Below are positions 16,570-25,900 of a DNA stretch of 64,000 nt, piece by piece. The first letter of the stretch is position 1. Each line of letters opens with the position of its first letter. Position numbers and translations under genes: made by a program. The DNA comes from Labedella populi (GTDB taxonomy: Bacteria > Actinomycetota > Actinomycetes > Actinomycetales > Microbacteriaceae), in NCBI RefSeq assembly GCF_004078655.1, contig NZ_RZNC01000001.1, positions 992,001 to 1,056,000 of the forward strand, written 5' to 3'. Under the pieces are notes generated by a model that saw only the letters and a list, made by a program, of their open reading frames with translations, searched no databases and was not told the DNA's origin.

Positions 16570-19500
16570 ATGAATCGACGGGCGATCGCGCGCCGCGTGC
16601 TCGACAGGATCCCGCTCCTCGACGCGAGGATCATCACCCCGATCCGTGTGGAGCGTCGGAAGCGCCAGCTCCGGGAGCTCGGGCGTACCGGACTCATCGA
16701 CGCCGCGTACGTCGCCCTTCAGGCCCCCGTGCCCATCCGGTCGTCCCGGGATGCCGTCCGATTCCTCGCGACAGCGCCCAATCACTTCTCGCCCCATCCC
16801 ATCGTGGAGCCTCGCTGGATCTCGAGTCGGGTGAAGGGGCGCGACTGGCTCGCGACGCTCCTCGACCCGTCCGTCCCGCCGATCTCGGTCGGACCGGTCT
16901 TCGACGTCGCGGTGCTCCCCGAGGCGGAGCGCTCGGGCTCGCTCGCCGAGACCATCGGGCGGTTCCTCTCCGCGTCGAGCGGTGCGACGCCGCTGCCGCT
17001 GCCCGAGGGCACTCGTGGCCCCGTCACTCTCGGGGACGCGCGCGCCGACGCCTTCCGTCTCGCCGAGGAGCGCGCCGCGACGGCCGACTGGGTCGCCGTC
17101 CGCGGGAGCCGCGAGTGGGACGCCGACGCCGAGCGACGCTACATCGAGACGCACCACGCGCGCGCGGACCGGTGGCTCGACCGGCCGCACGACCGCCCGG
17201 CCGTATCGATCGTCATGCCCGTCTTCAATCGCGCGAACGTCGTCGGCGCCGCGATCGACTCGGTCATCGCCCAGACCTTCCCCGCATGGGAGCTCGTCAT
17301 CGTCGACGACGGATCGAGCGACGCGACGGCGGACGTGGTGCGCGAGTACTCCGCTCGCGACGAGCGCGTCCGCCTCGTCACGGGTGATCACGCGGGCGTC
17401 TCGGCCGCCCGCAATCTCGGGATCGGAGCCTCCCGCGCAGACGTCCTCGCCTTCATCGACTCCGACAACACGTGGACGCCGCACCTCCTCGCCCTGTCCC
17501 TCAATGAGATCCTGAGCGGGCGCGCCGACCTCGTCTACTCCGCGATCGAAATCGACGAGGGTGGGGAGAAGCCGCGCTACCTCGGCATGGAAGGCACGGC
17601 GGAGCACCTCCTCCACGGCAGCAGCTTCATCGATCAGAACACGCTCGTCGTGAGGAAGGACCTCGTCGAGGAGGTCGGGGCGTTCGACGAGTCGCTGCGG
17701 CGCTGGGTCGACTTCGACCTCTTCATCCGGCTCTTCCGACGCACCGATCGGATCTCCTACCTCCCCTTCATCGGGGTCCGCTACGACCACCGCGACGACG
17801 CCGTCGACCGCATCACGACGAGCGAGTCGCCCCACTGGCGCGAGATCGTGCTCAAGAAGTACGTCCTCGACGAGTATGCGGCGACAGCCCCCGAGCGGGT
17901 CGACGGGCGTGTCTCCGTCGTCATCTCGACGGTCGGGGAGTGGGAGTGGCCCGTGCGTGCGGTCGACGCGGTCCTCGCGACGACCGAGGGCTCGGACGTC
18001 GAGGTCGTGCTCGTGGTGTCGGGTTCGCAGCGGGAGGTCCCGGCGATCCTCGGAGCCCGCTACACCCACGATCCGCGGGTGCGGGTGATCGTCCGGCGCG
18101 GCCGTCTCAAGCGGCCGCTCGCGCACGACATCGGTTTCGCTGCTTCGAGTGGCGAAACCGTCGTCTTCCTCGAACGCACGGTCGAGGTGCGCCCGGGCTG
18201 GCTCGAGCCCCTCGTCGCCGCGCTCGACGACGAGCGCGTCTTCGCCGCGCAGCCCGTGCCGGTCGGACCCGGCGGGGCCGCGCGTCATGCGGGCATCGTG
18301 TTCGGGGGGCCGGGCGTGCTCCCGATGCGCTACCTCGCGGAGCACCCGGTCGAGGACCTCGTCGCCTCGCGCCAACGCGAGTTCCTCGCCGTCGGCGACG
18401 GGGCGATCGCGGTACGTGCGTCGTCGTTCTCGGCCGTCGGCGGGTACGACCCGCTGTTCCAGGGCGCGTTCGAGGACGTCGATCTGTGCCTCCGCGCCGC
18501 ACGCGAGCTCGGGACGGTCAACGTCGTCGTGCCCGAGTCCCGCGTCTTCCTCCAGGGTGAGCGGGGACGCGTCGTCCAAGTGGGGCGACGCGAGAACGCG
18601 CGCCGCTTCGAGGACCGCTGGGGCGCCACTGTGCCCGACGAGATCGAGGAACGGTATGGGGCTGCGGGCTTCGACGTCGTCGAGCGCCGAGGCGCCCCCT
18701 CCGAGGACGTCGACGGTGACGACGGGGCCGAGTCGGCGGGCCCGGTCGACATCGAACTCGTGCTCTCCCGACGTGAACGACTCGTCGAATCCGGTCCCTT
18801 CGCCGGACGGCCCGCCTTGCGCTGGGCCATTCGGATCGCCTCTCCCGCCGAGCCGCGGGGCGACGTCTGGGGTGACACCTTCTTCGCCGCCGAGATGAGG
18901 ACGGCCCTCGAACGGCTCGGTCAGGAGGTCGTCGTCGATCGCACGAGCCGCCGGGTCCGAGCGACGGCGTATCTCGACGACGTCGTTCTCACGATCCGCG
19001 GCCTCGCCGGCGCTCGCATGCAGGACGGCGCCGTCAACGTGCTCTGGGTCATCAGCCACCCCGACCGCGTCGGCGAGGCGGAGGTCGTGCCGCAGGATCT
19101 CGTCTACGCGGCGAGCGAGTCGTGGGCCCGTGAGGCGTCCGAGCGCTTCGGCCGACCCGTGCGGCCGCTCCTGCAGGCGACGGACCCCGAGCTCTTCAAT
19201 CCCGAGCGCGCCACGCCCGGAACGGGGCACGACGTGCTGTTCGTGGGGACGACCCGCAAACTGTACCGGCCGATCGTGCGGATGGCGCGCGAGGCGGGGG
19301 CGCGTCCGGCCATCTACGGTCACGGCTGGGAGGAGTTCCTCCCCGAGGAGGAGATCGCCGGGCAGTCCATGGACCGCGCGGAGGCCGGTGCGGCGTACCG
19401 GGCGGCCGGCGTCGTCCTCAACGACCACTGGGAGGACATGGCGACGGAGGGCTTCCTCTCGAACAGGCTGTTCGACGGCGTCGCCGCCGGGGCCCGCATG

Positions 19501-19734
19501 ATCTCGGATCCCGCCGTCGGTCTCGGTGAGGTGTTCGGCGACGTCGTGACCGTCGTCACCTCCACCGAGGAGATGGCCGCGGCACTCGCCGACGTCCGGG
19601 AGCGGGTCTCGGAGGAGGCCGTTCTCGCCGCGTCCGCCCTCGTGCGGGAGAAGCACTCGTTCGACGCGCGCGCGTCGACCCTCGTGACGGATGTCTACGC
19701 GCTGCGCGAGGAGCGGGGACAGACCGCCTCATGA
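16570..19734 (+). CDS. multi-domain glycosyltransferase (two GT2 domains plus CgeB-like GT-B domain)
   Basis: 1054 residues, probably three transferase modules. After about 200 residues of helical N-terminus, a first GT-A domain (about 211-420) has VSIVMPVFNRANVVGAAIDS, IVDDGSSDATADVV and FIDSDNTWTPHLLALSL. A second, more degenerate GT-A domain (about 448-690) has VSVVISTVGEWEWPVRAV, with an aspartate-poor ERTVEVRPGWLEP in place of the usual D-x-D region, and FQGAFEDVDLCLRAARELG. The C-terminus (about 750-1054) has VLWVISHPDRVGE, DVLFVGTTRKLYRPIVR and GFLSNRLFDGVAAGARMISD, typical of the Glyco_trans_1_2/CgeB group. Probably builds several linkages of one repeat unit. A short acidic linker (residues 714-726) separates modules. 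ATGA overlap with the acyltransferase. Confidence 0.85.
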   Translation: MNRRAIARRVLDRIPLLDARIITPIRVERRKRQLRELGRTGLIDAAYVALQAPVPIRSSRDAVRFLATAPNHFSPHPIVEPRWISSRVKGRDWLATLLDPSVPPISVGPVFDVAVLPEAERSGSLAETIGRFLSASSGATPLPLPEGTRGPVTLGDARADAFRLAEERAATADWVAVRGSREWDADAERRYIETHHARADRWLDRPHDRPAVSIVMPVFNRANVVGAAIDSVIAQTFPAWELVIVDDGSSDATADVVREYSARDERVRLVTGDHAGVSAARNLGIGASRADVLAFIDSDNTWTPHLLALSLNEILSGRADLVYSAIEIDEGGEKPRYLGMEGTAEHLLHGSSFIDQNTLVVRKDLVEEVGAFDESLRRWVDFDLFIRLFRRTDRISYLPFIGVRYDHRDDAVDRITTSESPHWREIVLKKYVLDEYAATAPERVDGRVSVVISTVGEWEWPVRAVDAVLATTEGSDVEVVLVVSGSQREVPAILGARYTHDPRVRVIVRRGRLKRPLAHDIGFAASSGETVVFLERTVEVRPGWLEPLVAALDDERVFAAQPVPVGPGGAARHAGIVFGGPGVLPMRYLAEHPVEDLVASRQREFLAVGDGAIAVRASSFSAVGGYDPLFQGAFEDVDLCLRAARELGTVNVVVPESRVFLQGERGRVVQVGRRENARRFEDRWGATVPDEIEERYGAAGFDVVERRGAPSEDVDGDDGAESAGPVDIELVLSRRERLVESGPFAGRPALRWAIRIASPAEPRGDVWGDTFFAAEMRTALERLGQEVVVDRTSRRVRATAYLDDVVLTIRGLAGARMQDGAVNVLWVISHPDRVGEAEVVPQDLVYAASESWAREASERFGRPVRPLLQATDPELFNPERATPGTGHDVLFVGTTRKLYRPIVRMAREAGARPAIYGHGWEEFLPEEEIAGQSMDRAEAGAAYRAAGVVLNDHWEDMATEGFLSNRLFDGVAAGARMISDPAVGLGEVFGDVVTVVTSTEEMAAALADVRERVSEEAVLAASALVREKHSFDARASTLVTDVYALREERGQTAS

Positions 19735-21818
19735 GCGGGTCCCGACGGGTCGAGGGCGGGCGCCGCGAGCCGGACGGGTTCCGTCCCGAGATCCAGGCGC
19801 TGCGCGCGGTCGCGGTTCTCGCCGTCGTCGTCTACCACTTATGGCCAGCCCGGCTCCCCGGCGGGTACGCGGGCGTCGACGTCTTCTTCGTGATCTCGGG
19901 TTTCCTCATCACGGCCCACCTCGTGAAGGAAGCGGAGCGCTCGGGCCGGATCCGGTTGCCGTCGTTCTATGCGAGACGGGCGAGACGGCTGCTGCCCGCG
20001 GCCCTCGTCGTCCTGCTCGCGACGGCGATCGGGACCGCGATCGTGCTGCCGCTGCAGAACTGGCCGCAGGTCGTGGGCGAGATCCTCGCCGCGACGTTCT
20101 ACGTGGAGAACTGGGTGCTCGCGGCGGACTCGGTCGATTATCTCGCGCAGAACGCCAACATCGCGAGTCCCGTCCAGCACTTCTGGTCGCTCTCCGTCGA
20201 GGAGCAGTTCTACCTCGTCTGGCCACTCCTCGTGATCGCCGCTCTCGTGCTCGTCCGGCGCCGGGGCCATGGACCCGTGCGTCGGATCCTGGTGTTCCTC
20301 TTCGGGGCCGTCGCGGTCGCCTCGCTCCTGCACAGCGTCGTGCTCACGACGGTCGACCCTGGCCCCGCCTACTTCGCGACCACGACGCGCGCCTGGGAGT
20401 TCGCGGCGGGTGGTCTGCTCGCGCTCGTGCCGGCCGCGCGCCGGCTCCCGGCCGCCGTGCGAGTCGGCTCCTCATGGCTCGGCCTCGTGCTCATCGTCCT
20501 GACGCTCGTGACCTTCACAGAGCTCACGCCGTTCCCCGGTTGGGCGGCACTCCTTCCCGTCATCGGGACGCTCCTCGTGATCGCCGCCGGCGCGAGCGGC
20601 GGACTGCTCGGCACCGCCCGTCTCTTCCGGCTCCGACCCGTCCAAGCGCTCGGCTCAATCTCCTACAGCCTCTATCTCTGGCACTGGCCGATCGTCGTGC
20701 TGGCTGCCGCTGCTGTCGACGGTGAGCTGTCGACCCCCGCCCGCCTCGGCCTGCTCGCCCTCTCCCTGCTGCTCGGCTGGCTCACGAAGCTCCTGGTCGA
20801 GGACCCCGCGCGCACATGGGCGGTCCTCGCCGGCGCGCGCCCCCGCCGCACCCTCGCGGCGACGTCGCTCGCTCTCGTGCCCGTCGTCGTGGCCTCGCTC
20901 GCCGTAGGCGGAACGGCGTCGGCGCGGATCGCGACGGAGGAGGCCCGTGTGGTCGCGGCTGTGAACGGCGACATCGACTGCTTCGGCGCGGCCGCGCTGA
21001 TCGACGCGGGATGCGACGCCGATGCGGCGCCGGCGGGCGACCTCGTGCCGTCGACGATCGCGGCGCCCTCCGACGACGTCAACACGCCGGAGTGCTGGAG
21101 CCGCAACGGCGAGGCCGAGCTCAAGGTCTGCTCGTTCGGACCGGACGCGGCTCAGGCCGAGGTCCGCATCGCTCTCGTCGGGGACTCGCACAGCAACCAG
21201 TACCTGTCGGCCGTGCAGTGGCTCGCCGAGGAACGCGGCTGGGCCGTCGACGTCATCGGCAAGACGGGGTGCATCTGGACGGCGGCGAGCCAGGACAACG
21301 ACCCGGCCTGGCTCGCGAACTGCGCCGAGTGGAAGCGATCGCTCGACACGTACCTGCGGGGTGACGTCGAGTACGACGCGGTCGTGACGAGCGCATCGGC
21401 GGAGTCGCCGATCGCCCCGGAGGGTGAGGACCTCGCGACGGCGACGGTGCGCGGCTTCGTCGAGGCCTGGGCACCCGTCGCCGACCGAGGCACGGTCATC
21501 GTCGCGATCCGGGACAACCCGCACACGCGGGGCGACTACCTCGAATGCATCGCCGATGACCCTGCTTCGGCGGCCGCTCGCTGCGCGGTGCCCATAGACG
21601 ACGCCTTCCCCTTCTTCGACGGTCTCCCGGGAGCGGTCGAGCGCACCCCGGGAGCGACGCTCGTCGACTTCACGCCCTACTTCTGCGACGGTGACGTCTG
21701 CCCACCCGTCATCGGGGGCAGCATCGTCTACCGCGACCCGGGACACCTGACCTCGACGTACGCCCGGACCCTCGCGCCGCTGCTCGGCGACGCGATCCAA
21801 CAGGCCATCGGCTCCTGA
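19731..21818 (+). CDS. OafA/YrhL-type acyltransferase with extracytoplasmic SGNH domain
   Basis: 695 residues. The N-terminal acyltransferase-3 membrane domain (about 10-375) has LRAVAVLAVVVYHLWP with the conserved histidine, GGYAGVDVFFVISGFLIT, FYARRARRLLPA, HFWSLSVEEQFYLVWPL and SISYSLYLWHWP; about 10-11 membrane segments. The C-terminal SGNH domain outside the membrane (about 400-695) has VGDSHSNQ near residue 484 (nucleophile Ser) and DPGHLT near 668 (catalytic Asp/His). This pairing transfers acyl groups, usually acetyl, onto extracellular glycans. Coupled to the large glycosyltransferase, so its likely target is the locus polysaccharide; peptidoglycan is the alternative. Confidence 0.92.
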   Translation: MSGSRRVEGGRREPDGFRPEIQALRAVAVLAVVVYHLWPARLPGGYAGVDVFFVISGFLITAHLVKEAERSGRIRLPSFYARRARRLLPAALVVLLATAIGTAIVLPLQNWPQVVGEILAATFYVENWVLAADSVDYLAQNANIASPVQHFWSLSVEEQFYLVWPLLVIAALVLVRRRGHGPVRRILVFLFGAVAVASLLHSVVLTTVDPGPAYFATTTRAWEFAAGGLLALVPAARRLPAAVRVGSSWLGLVLIVLTLVTFTELTPFPGWAALLPVIGTLLVIAAGASGGLLGTARLFRLRPVQALGSISYSLYLWHWPIVVLAAAAVDGELSTPARLGLLALSLLLGWLTKLLVEDPARTWAVLAGARPRRTLAATSLALVPVVVASLAVGGTASARIATEEARVVAAVNGDIDCFGAAALIDAGCDADAAPAGDLVPSTIAAPSDDVNTPECWSRNGEAELKVCSFGPDAAQAEVRIALVGDSHSNQYLSAVQWLAEERGWAVDVIGKTGCIWTAASQDNDPAWLANCAEWKRSLDTYLRGDVEYDAVVTSASAESPIAPEGEDLATATVRGFVEAWAPVADRGTVIVAIRDNPHTRGDYLECIADDPASAAARCAVPIDDAFPFFDGLPGAVERTPGATLVDFTPYFCDGDVCPPVIGGSIVYRDPGHLTSTYARTLAPLLGDAIQQAIGS

Positions 21819-21842
21819 CCCGTCCTCCACCCGTCTCATTGC

Positions 21843-21848
21843 TAGGCT
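21843..21848 (+). promoter_or_regulatory. -10 box (TAGGCT) for ugd
   Basis: TAGGCT ends 10 bases before the ugd ATG; no Shine-Dalgarno intervenes. The transcript would start about 3 bases before the codon. Confidence 0.5.
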
Positions 21849-21858
21849 GATCCACGAT

Positions 21859-23157
21859 ATGAAGCTCTCAGTTATCGGTTGCGGCTACCTCGGAGCCGTC
21901 CACGCAGCCGCCATGGCGTCCATCGGCCACTCCGTCGTCGGCATCGACGTCGACGCGGACAAGATCGCTCTCCTGAATTCGGGCCGCGCCCCGTTCTTCG
22001 AGCCCGGTCTCACCGAGCTCCTCTCCGAGGCCCTCGCCACCGGCAACCTGCGGTTCTCCACCGACTTCGCCGATGCGGCCGCGGCCGAGGTGCACTTCGT
22101 CGCCGTGGGCACTCCGCAGTCGAAAGACGGTCTCGGAGCCGACCTCCGCTACGTGAACTCGGCCGTCGACGCCCTGCTGCCCCACGTCGCCCCCGGCGAC
22201 GTGATCGTCGGGAAGTCGACCGTCCCGGTCGGCACGGCGGAAGGTCTTGCGGAACGGATCACGCCCACCGGGGCGATCCTCGCGTGGAATCCCGAGTTCT
22301 TGCGTGAGGGCTTCGCCGTCGAGGACACGCTGCGTCCCGATCGGCTCGTCTACGGCGTCGGAGACGGCGCCGAGCGCGCCGAGAGCGTGCTCGACGGCGT
22401 CTACCACGTGGCGCTCGCCGCGGACACGCCGAAGATCGTCACGGGCTACGCGACGGCCGAGCTCGTCAAGGTCTCCGCCAACGCCTTCCTCGCCACCAAG
22501 ATCTCCTTCATCAATGCCATGGCCGAGATCTCCGAGGTCACGGGAGCCGACGTCACCGCCCTCGCCGACGCGATCGGGATGGATGCGCGCATCGGTCGCC
22601 GATTCCTGAACGCGGGAGTCGGCTTCGGCGGCGGGTGCCTCCCGAAGGACATCCGGGCCTTCCGCGCCCGTGCGGAGGAGCTCGGCGTCGGTCGCTCCGT
22701 CGCGTTCCTCGGGGAGGTCGACGCGATCAACCTGCGCCGCCGGGACCGGGTCGTCGACCTCACGACGGCCCTCCTCGACGGCGACGTCGCGGGTCGGAAG
22801 ATCGCCGTTCTCGGCATCGCCTTCAAGCCGAACAGTGACGACATCCGTGACTCGCCCGCCCTCGACATCGCGTCGCGCCTCGCGGCCCTCGGCGCCGACG
22901 TCGTCGCGACCGACCCCGAGGCGATCGAGAACGCTCGCCGCATGGAGCCGGACCTGACCTTCGGCACCGTCGAGGAGGCCCTCACGGACGCCGACATCGT
23001 CCTCCTCCTCACGGAGTGGAAGGACTTCACGGGCATCGACCCCGTCTGGGCCGCCTCGCTCGTGAAGACCCCGCTCATCATCGACGGACGCAACGCCCTG
23101 CCGCACACGCAGTGGATCGATGCGCTCTGGGAGTACCACGGCCTCGGCCGTCGCTGA
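21859..23157 (+). CDS. ugd: UDP-glucose 6-dehydrogenase
   Basis: Oxidises UDP-glucose twice to UDP-glucuronate. 432 residues. NAD-binding VIGCGYLGAVHAAAMASIGH at the N-terminus, FFEPGLTELL, VGTPQSKDG, STVPVGTAE, NPEFLREGFAVEDTLRPDR, catalytic Cys260 in FGGGCLPKD, then the UDP-binding C-terminal domain with GIAFKPNSDDIRDSPALD. All active-site motifs are intact. Supplies glucuronic acid to the polysaccharide locus, making an acidic polymer likely. A strong hairpin separates it from the convergent membrane-protein pair. Confidence 0.95.
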   Translation: MKLSVIGCGYLGAVHAAAMASIGHSVVGIDVDADKIALLNSGRAPFFEPGLTELLSEALATGNLRFSTDFADAAAAEVHFVAVGTPQSKDGLGADLRYVNSAVDALLPHVAPGDVIVGKSTVPVGTAEGLAERITPTGAILAWNPEFLREGFAVEDTLRPDRLVYGVGDGAERAESVLDGVYHVALAADTPKIVTGYATAELVKVSANAFLATKISFINAMAEISEVTGADVTALADAIGMDARIGRRFLNAGVGFGGGCLPKDIRAFRARAEELGVGRSVAFLGEVDAINLRRRDRVVDLTTALLDGDVAGRKIAVLGIAFKPNSDDIRDSPALDIASRLAALGADVVATDPEAIENARRMEPDLTFGTVEEALTDADIVLLLTEWKDFTGIDPVWAASLVKTPLIIDGRNALPHTQWIDALWEYHGLGRR

Positions 23158-23193
23158 AGCCGGAACCGTTGAACCGCCGGCCCACGGGCTCGC

Positions 23194-23227
23194 CGCGACC
23201 GTCGACCCGCCCGGGTCGGCGGTCGCG
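23194..23227. terminator. hairpin between ugd and the convergent Wzy-like gene
   Basis: Fifteen-base arms (23194-23208 and 23213-23227, CGCGACCG-T-CGACCC against its complement with one T/G wobble) close a 4-base GCCC loop. Centred between two convergent stops. No U-tract. Confidence 0.65.
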
Positions 23228-23232
23228 GTCGT

Positions 23233-24504
23233 TCAGGCCGGGAGCCGCGACCGCCAGCTCTGGCTCTCGGAGGCCTTCACTGCACAGATGACGAGCAGCA
23301 GCCAGCCCGACTCCACGAGCGGGAAGCTCTCGGCGACACCCGTCGTGAGGAGCGCGACGAGGATGAGCGCCGGCCAGGCGTACGTGACGGTCCGGCGGTT
23401 CGACGCGAGCAGCCACGAACGGATGACCGCGAAGGCGCAGAGGGCCCCGAAGAGGGCGAGCCCGACGATGCCCACTTGCAGCGCCACATCGATGTACGCG
23501 TTGAGCGCCGACGCGTGCTCCCGCTGCACGGACCAGTTGATCCCGGCGAACGGGAGGATCGAGTCGCGCCAGATGCCGGTCCAGCCCCAGCCCTCGATCG
23601 GATTGACGTCGACCGCGCGCAGCGTCGAGAGCCAGAGCGCGTAGCGCACCTGGAACTCGCCTCCCGCGTTGAGGAGGTCGATCACGCGGGAGCGCCCGAC
23701 ATAGGTGGCGACGAGCGTGACGACGACGAGCGCGAGGAGGGCGTACTGCAGCATCGGCCGGCGCTCCGTCGGCGTGCGCCGCACGGCGAAGAGGGCGGAG
23801 GTGGCGGCGAGGATGACGATGGCCACGACGGCCGTGACGGGTGAACCGCTGAAGAAGAGGCACGTACCGGCGAGGACGATCGAGACGATCCCGAGACCGC
23901 GCTGCACCGACCGTGTCCGCAATTCGATGATGTGCGTCACGAGCGCGAGCACGGCGACGAGGCCGAGGAGGTTCCGCGTTCCGAAGACACCCTGGATCGG
24001 CCCGCCGACGGCGAGATCGCCGGCGATGCCGAGGACGGGGATCGGGGTATCGATGAGGATGCCGCTCAGGATCTCGAGCCCGAGCGAGAGTCCGAGCACG
24101 GCGCGGAAGACGCTGCCGGCGGCTCGGACGATCTGGATGAGGTCACGGCAGAGGGCGATCGTGACGCCGAGCAGGGCGATCGCCACTTGGAACAGCCAGC
24201 CGGCGAGCGAGATCCACTGTGCACCGCTCCAGACGATGGAAGCGCCGCACCAGATGACGAACCCGAGGATCGTGAGCGGGAGCACCCCCCGCCACTCGAT
24301 GAGTTCACGCCGCGCGATCAGGATCGCGATCGCGAGCACGCACAGCCCGGCGATGACGGCGATGTAGCCGGGCCATCCGATGAGCGAGCGGGTGAGGTGG
24401 CCGGTGAAGCCCGCGGTGATCGCCGTGACGGTGAACGCCTGGGCGACGGGAGCCGACTCGAGGAACGATCGCAGAGAGTCGCGCGGCACGGGGCGGGAGC
24501 TCAC
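23233..24504 (-). CDS. O-antigen ligase/polymerase (Wzy-like) membrane protein, second of a pair
   Basis: 423 residues from GTG 24504, which overlaps the upstream stop (GTGA). About 11-12 membrane segments. The large extracytoplasmic loop holds YALWLSTLRAVDVNPIEGWGWTG and REHASALNAYIDVALQVGIVGL, the Wzy_C pattern (conserved R in the loop, then the H/N-containing segment). Either polymerises lipid-linked repeat units or ligates a finished chain to an acceptor. The pairing with a paralogous upstream gene suggests one of each, or a heterodimer. Confidence 0.82.
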   Translation of the reverse strand: MSSRPVPRDSLRSFLESAPVAQAFTVTAITAGFTGHLTRSLIGWPGYIAVIAGLCVLAIAILIARRELIEWRGVLPLTILGFVIWCGASIVWSGAQWISLAGWLFQVAIALLGVTIALCRDLIQIVRAAGSVFRAVLGLSLGLEILSGILIDTPIPVLGIAGDLAVGGPIQGVFGTRNLLGLVAVLALVTHIIELRTRSVQRGLGIVSIVLAGTCLFFSGSPVTAVVAIVILAATSALFAVRRTPTERRPMLQYALLALVVVTLVATYVGRSRVIDLLNAGGEFQVRYALWLSTLRAVDVNPIEGWGWTGIWRDSILPFAGINWSVQREHASALNAYIDVALQVGIVGLALFGALCAFAVIRSWLLASNRRTVTYAWPALILVALLTTGVAESFPLVESGWLLLVICAVKASESQSWRSRLPA

Positions 24505-25838
24505 GCCGCGACACCGCCGCGGCGCTCGATGACGGGGCGCGCCTTCGTGGCGACGGCGAGGGCGACGAGCAGGACCCAACCGGACTCGATGAGGATGCGG
24601 CTCTCCATGAGTGACTGCACGACGAGCACGACGGCCACGAGGACGGGCAGGAGCGCGCTGATGGAGTAGGGGGAATCGTCGGCGAGACCGGTGCGCGGGC
24701 GGTCGATCGCGATGAACCAGGACCTCCAGAGGACGGACACGATGACGGCGGCGAAGAGGACGAGCCCCACGACCCCGAGCTGCAGCCACACGTCGAGCCA
24801 GGCGTTGTGCGCTTGCAGTTGCTCGACGCCGTTGCGCACGATCGGCTCGTCGAAGGGGACGGCCCCCGGGAGCCACGGACTCGAATAGCCCCAACCGAAC
24901 CATGGGCGCCTCGCGGCGAGTTCCGTGACGCCGGCCCAGATGTCGACGCGCCCTGTGAGGTCGGCGCTCTTGCCGAGGAGGTCGAGTGCGGCTCCGCGGA
25001 AACCGACGGCCACGACGACGACGACCGCCGCGACCGCGGCTCCCGCCCCGTACAGCGCGAGTCGGCCGCGCGGCGACGCCCGGCGAGCGAGCAGTGCGGC
25101 GCACAGGACGATGATGCACGCCACGGCGGCGATCATCATGGTGCTCGACCGGGTGAGGCCGAAGGTGATCGCGGCGAGCGCCAACCAGACGTAGCCGCTC
25201 GAGCGACGGACGGAGCCGTCGGCGAGCTGTACCGCGAAGACGATGATTCCGAGTAGGGCGATGATGCCGAGGAGGTTCGCATTGCCGACCCAGCCCTGGA
25301 TGCGGTCGCCCTCGAAGAGCACGTCGCGGGACCAGAGGTCCATGAGGGGGGCGTCGGCGCCGCGTGGGTCCCACGGTCGGGGGAGCGGTGCGCGCACGAT
25401 CGTCGCGACGACGAGCTCGAAGACGAGCGACAGGCCGATCAGCCAACGCAACGAGGATCCGAGCACGCGTTCGACGCCGTGCCAGTCGAGGGACAGTGCG
25501 ACGGTGCACCCGACGATCGTGGTCATGAGGGTGCCGACGAGAGTCGCCGCCGTCGGCCCGGGGTACGCGGACCACGCGAGCGAGACGACCGCGAGGGCGA
25601 GGAACGCGACGAGCGACTTCGGCGTCGTCGACCAGCGCAGTCGTGGCCGGGACCGGACGAGGACGACGGCGCACGAGGTGGAGACGACGATGCAGAGGGC
25701 GATGTAACCGGGCCAGGTCAGGAGGTTCCGCCACCCGTCTCCGCCGAAGGCGACGACGAGCCCGAGCGTCGAGACGGCCGTGGCCACGACGGTCCGGGTG
25801 TCCTGATCGCGCGGAGGCGAGACGGTCTGCACGCTCAT
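24501..25838 (-). CDS. O-antigen ligase/polymerase (Wzy-like) membrane protein, first of a pair
   Basis: 445 residues from ATG 25838; an upstream in-frame ATG at 25904 would add 22 uncharacteristic residues. About 12 membrane segments. The loop motif DLTGRVDIWAGVTELAARRPWFGWGYSSPW followed by QLQAHNAWLDVWLQLGVVGL is the classic Wzy_C signature (R-x-x-x-W and H-N-x-x-L). It is more canonical than its downstream partner. A minus-strand TACCCT box lies 7 bases before the ATG, with no Shine-Dalgarno. Acts on the outer face of the membrane on lipid-linked glycans. Confidence 0.85.
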   Translation of the reverse strand: MSVQTVSPPRDQDTRTVVATAVSTLGLVVAFGGDGWRNLLTWPGYIALCIVVSTSCAVVLVRSRPRLRWSTTPKSLVAFLALAVVSLAWSAYPGPTAATLVGTLMTTIVGCTVALSLDWHGVERVLGSSLRWLIGLSLVFELVVATIVRAPLPRPWDPRGADAPLMDLWSRDVLFEGDRIQGWVGNANLLGIIALLGIIVFAVQLADGSVRRSSGYVWLALAAITFGLTRSSTMMIAAVACIIVLCAALLARRASPRGRLALYGAGAAVAAVVVVVAVGFRGAALDLLGKSADLTGRVDIWAGVTELAARRPWFGWGYSSPWLPGAVPFDEPIVRNGVEQLQAHNAWLDVWLQLGVVGLVLFAAVIVSVLWRSWFIAIDRPRTGLADDSPYSISALLPVLVAVVLVVQSLMESRILIESGWVLLVALAVATKARPVIERRGGVAA

Positions 25839-25845
25839 GGGGTCA

Positions 25846-25851
25846 AGGGTA
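25846..25851 (-). promoter_or_regulatory. possible -10 box (TACCCT), leaderless Wzy-like transcript
   Basis: Minus-strand TACCCT is 7 bases before the ATG. It fits TAnnnT but is GC-rich, so support is weaker than for the TAGnnT boxes elsewhere. Confidence 0.3.
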
Positions 25852-25900
25852 ACGTGACGCGCCGTCACCGAGCCTCGTTCGGGATCGCCGGCGCGACGAC

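Noticed and set aside
16432-19656. 1074-codon open frame on the minus strand opposite the large glycosyltransferase
   Set aside because: Shadow frame from strong G/C third-position bias; the product is low-complexity Arg/Asp/Val sequence without motifs, while the plus strand encodes clear domains.
24501-25734. Reading the two Wzy-like genes as one 833-residue protein
   Set aside because: The long frame runs out of frame through the first gene; the two true proteins overlap by GTGA and each has its own set of membrane helices and Wzy_C loop.
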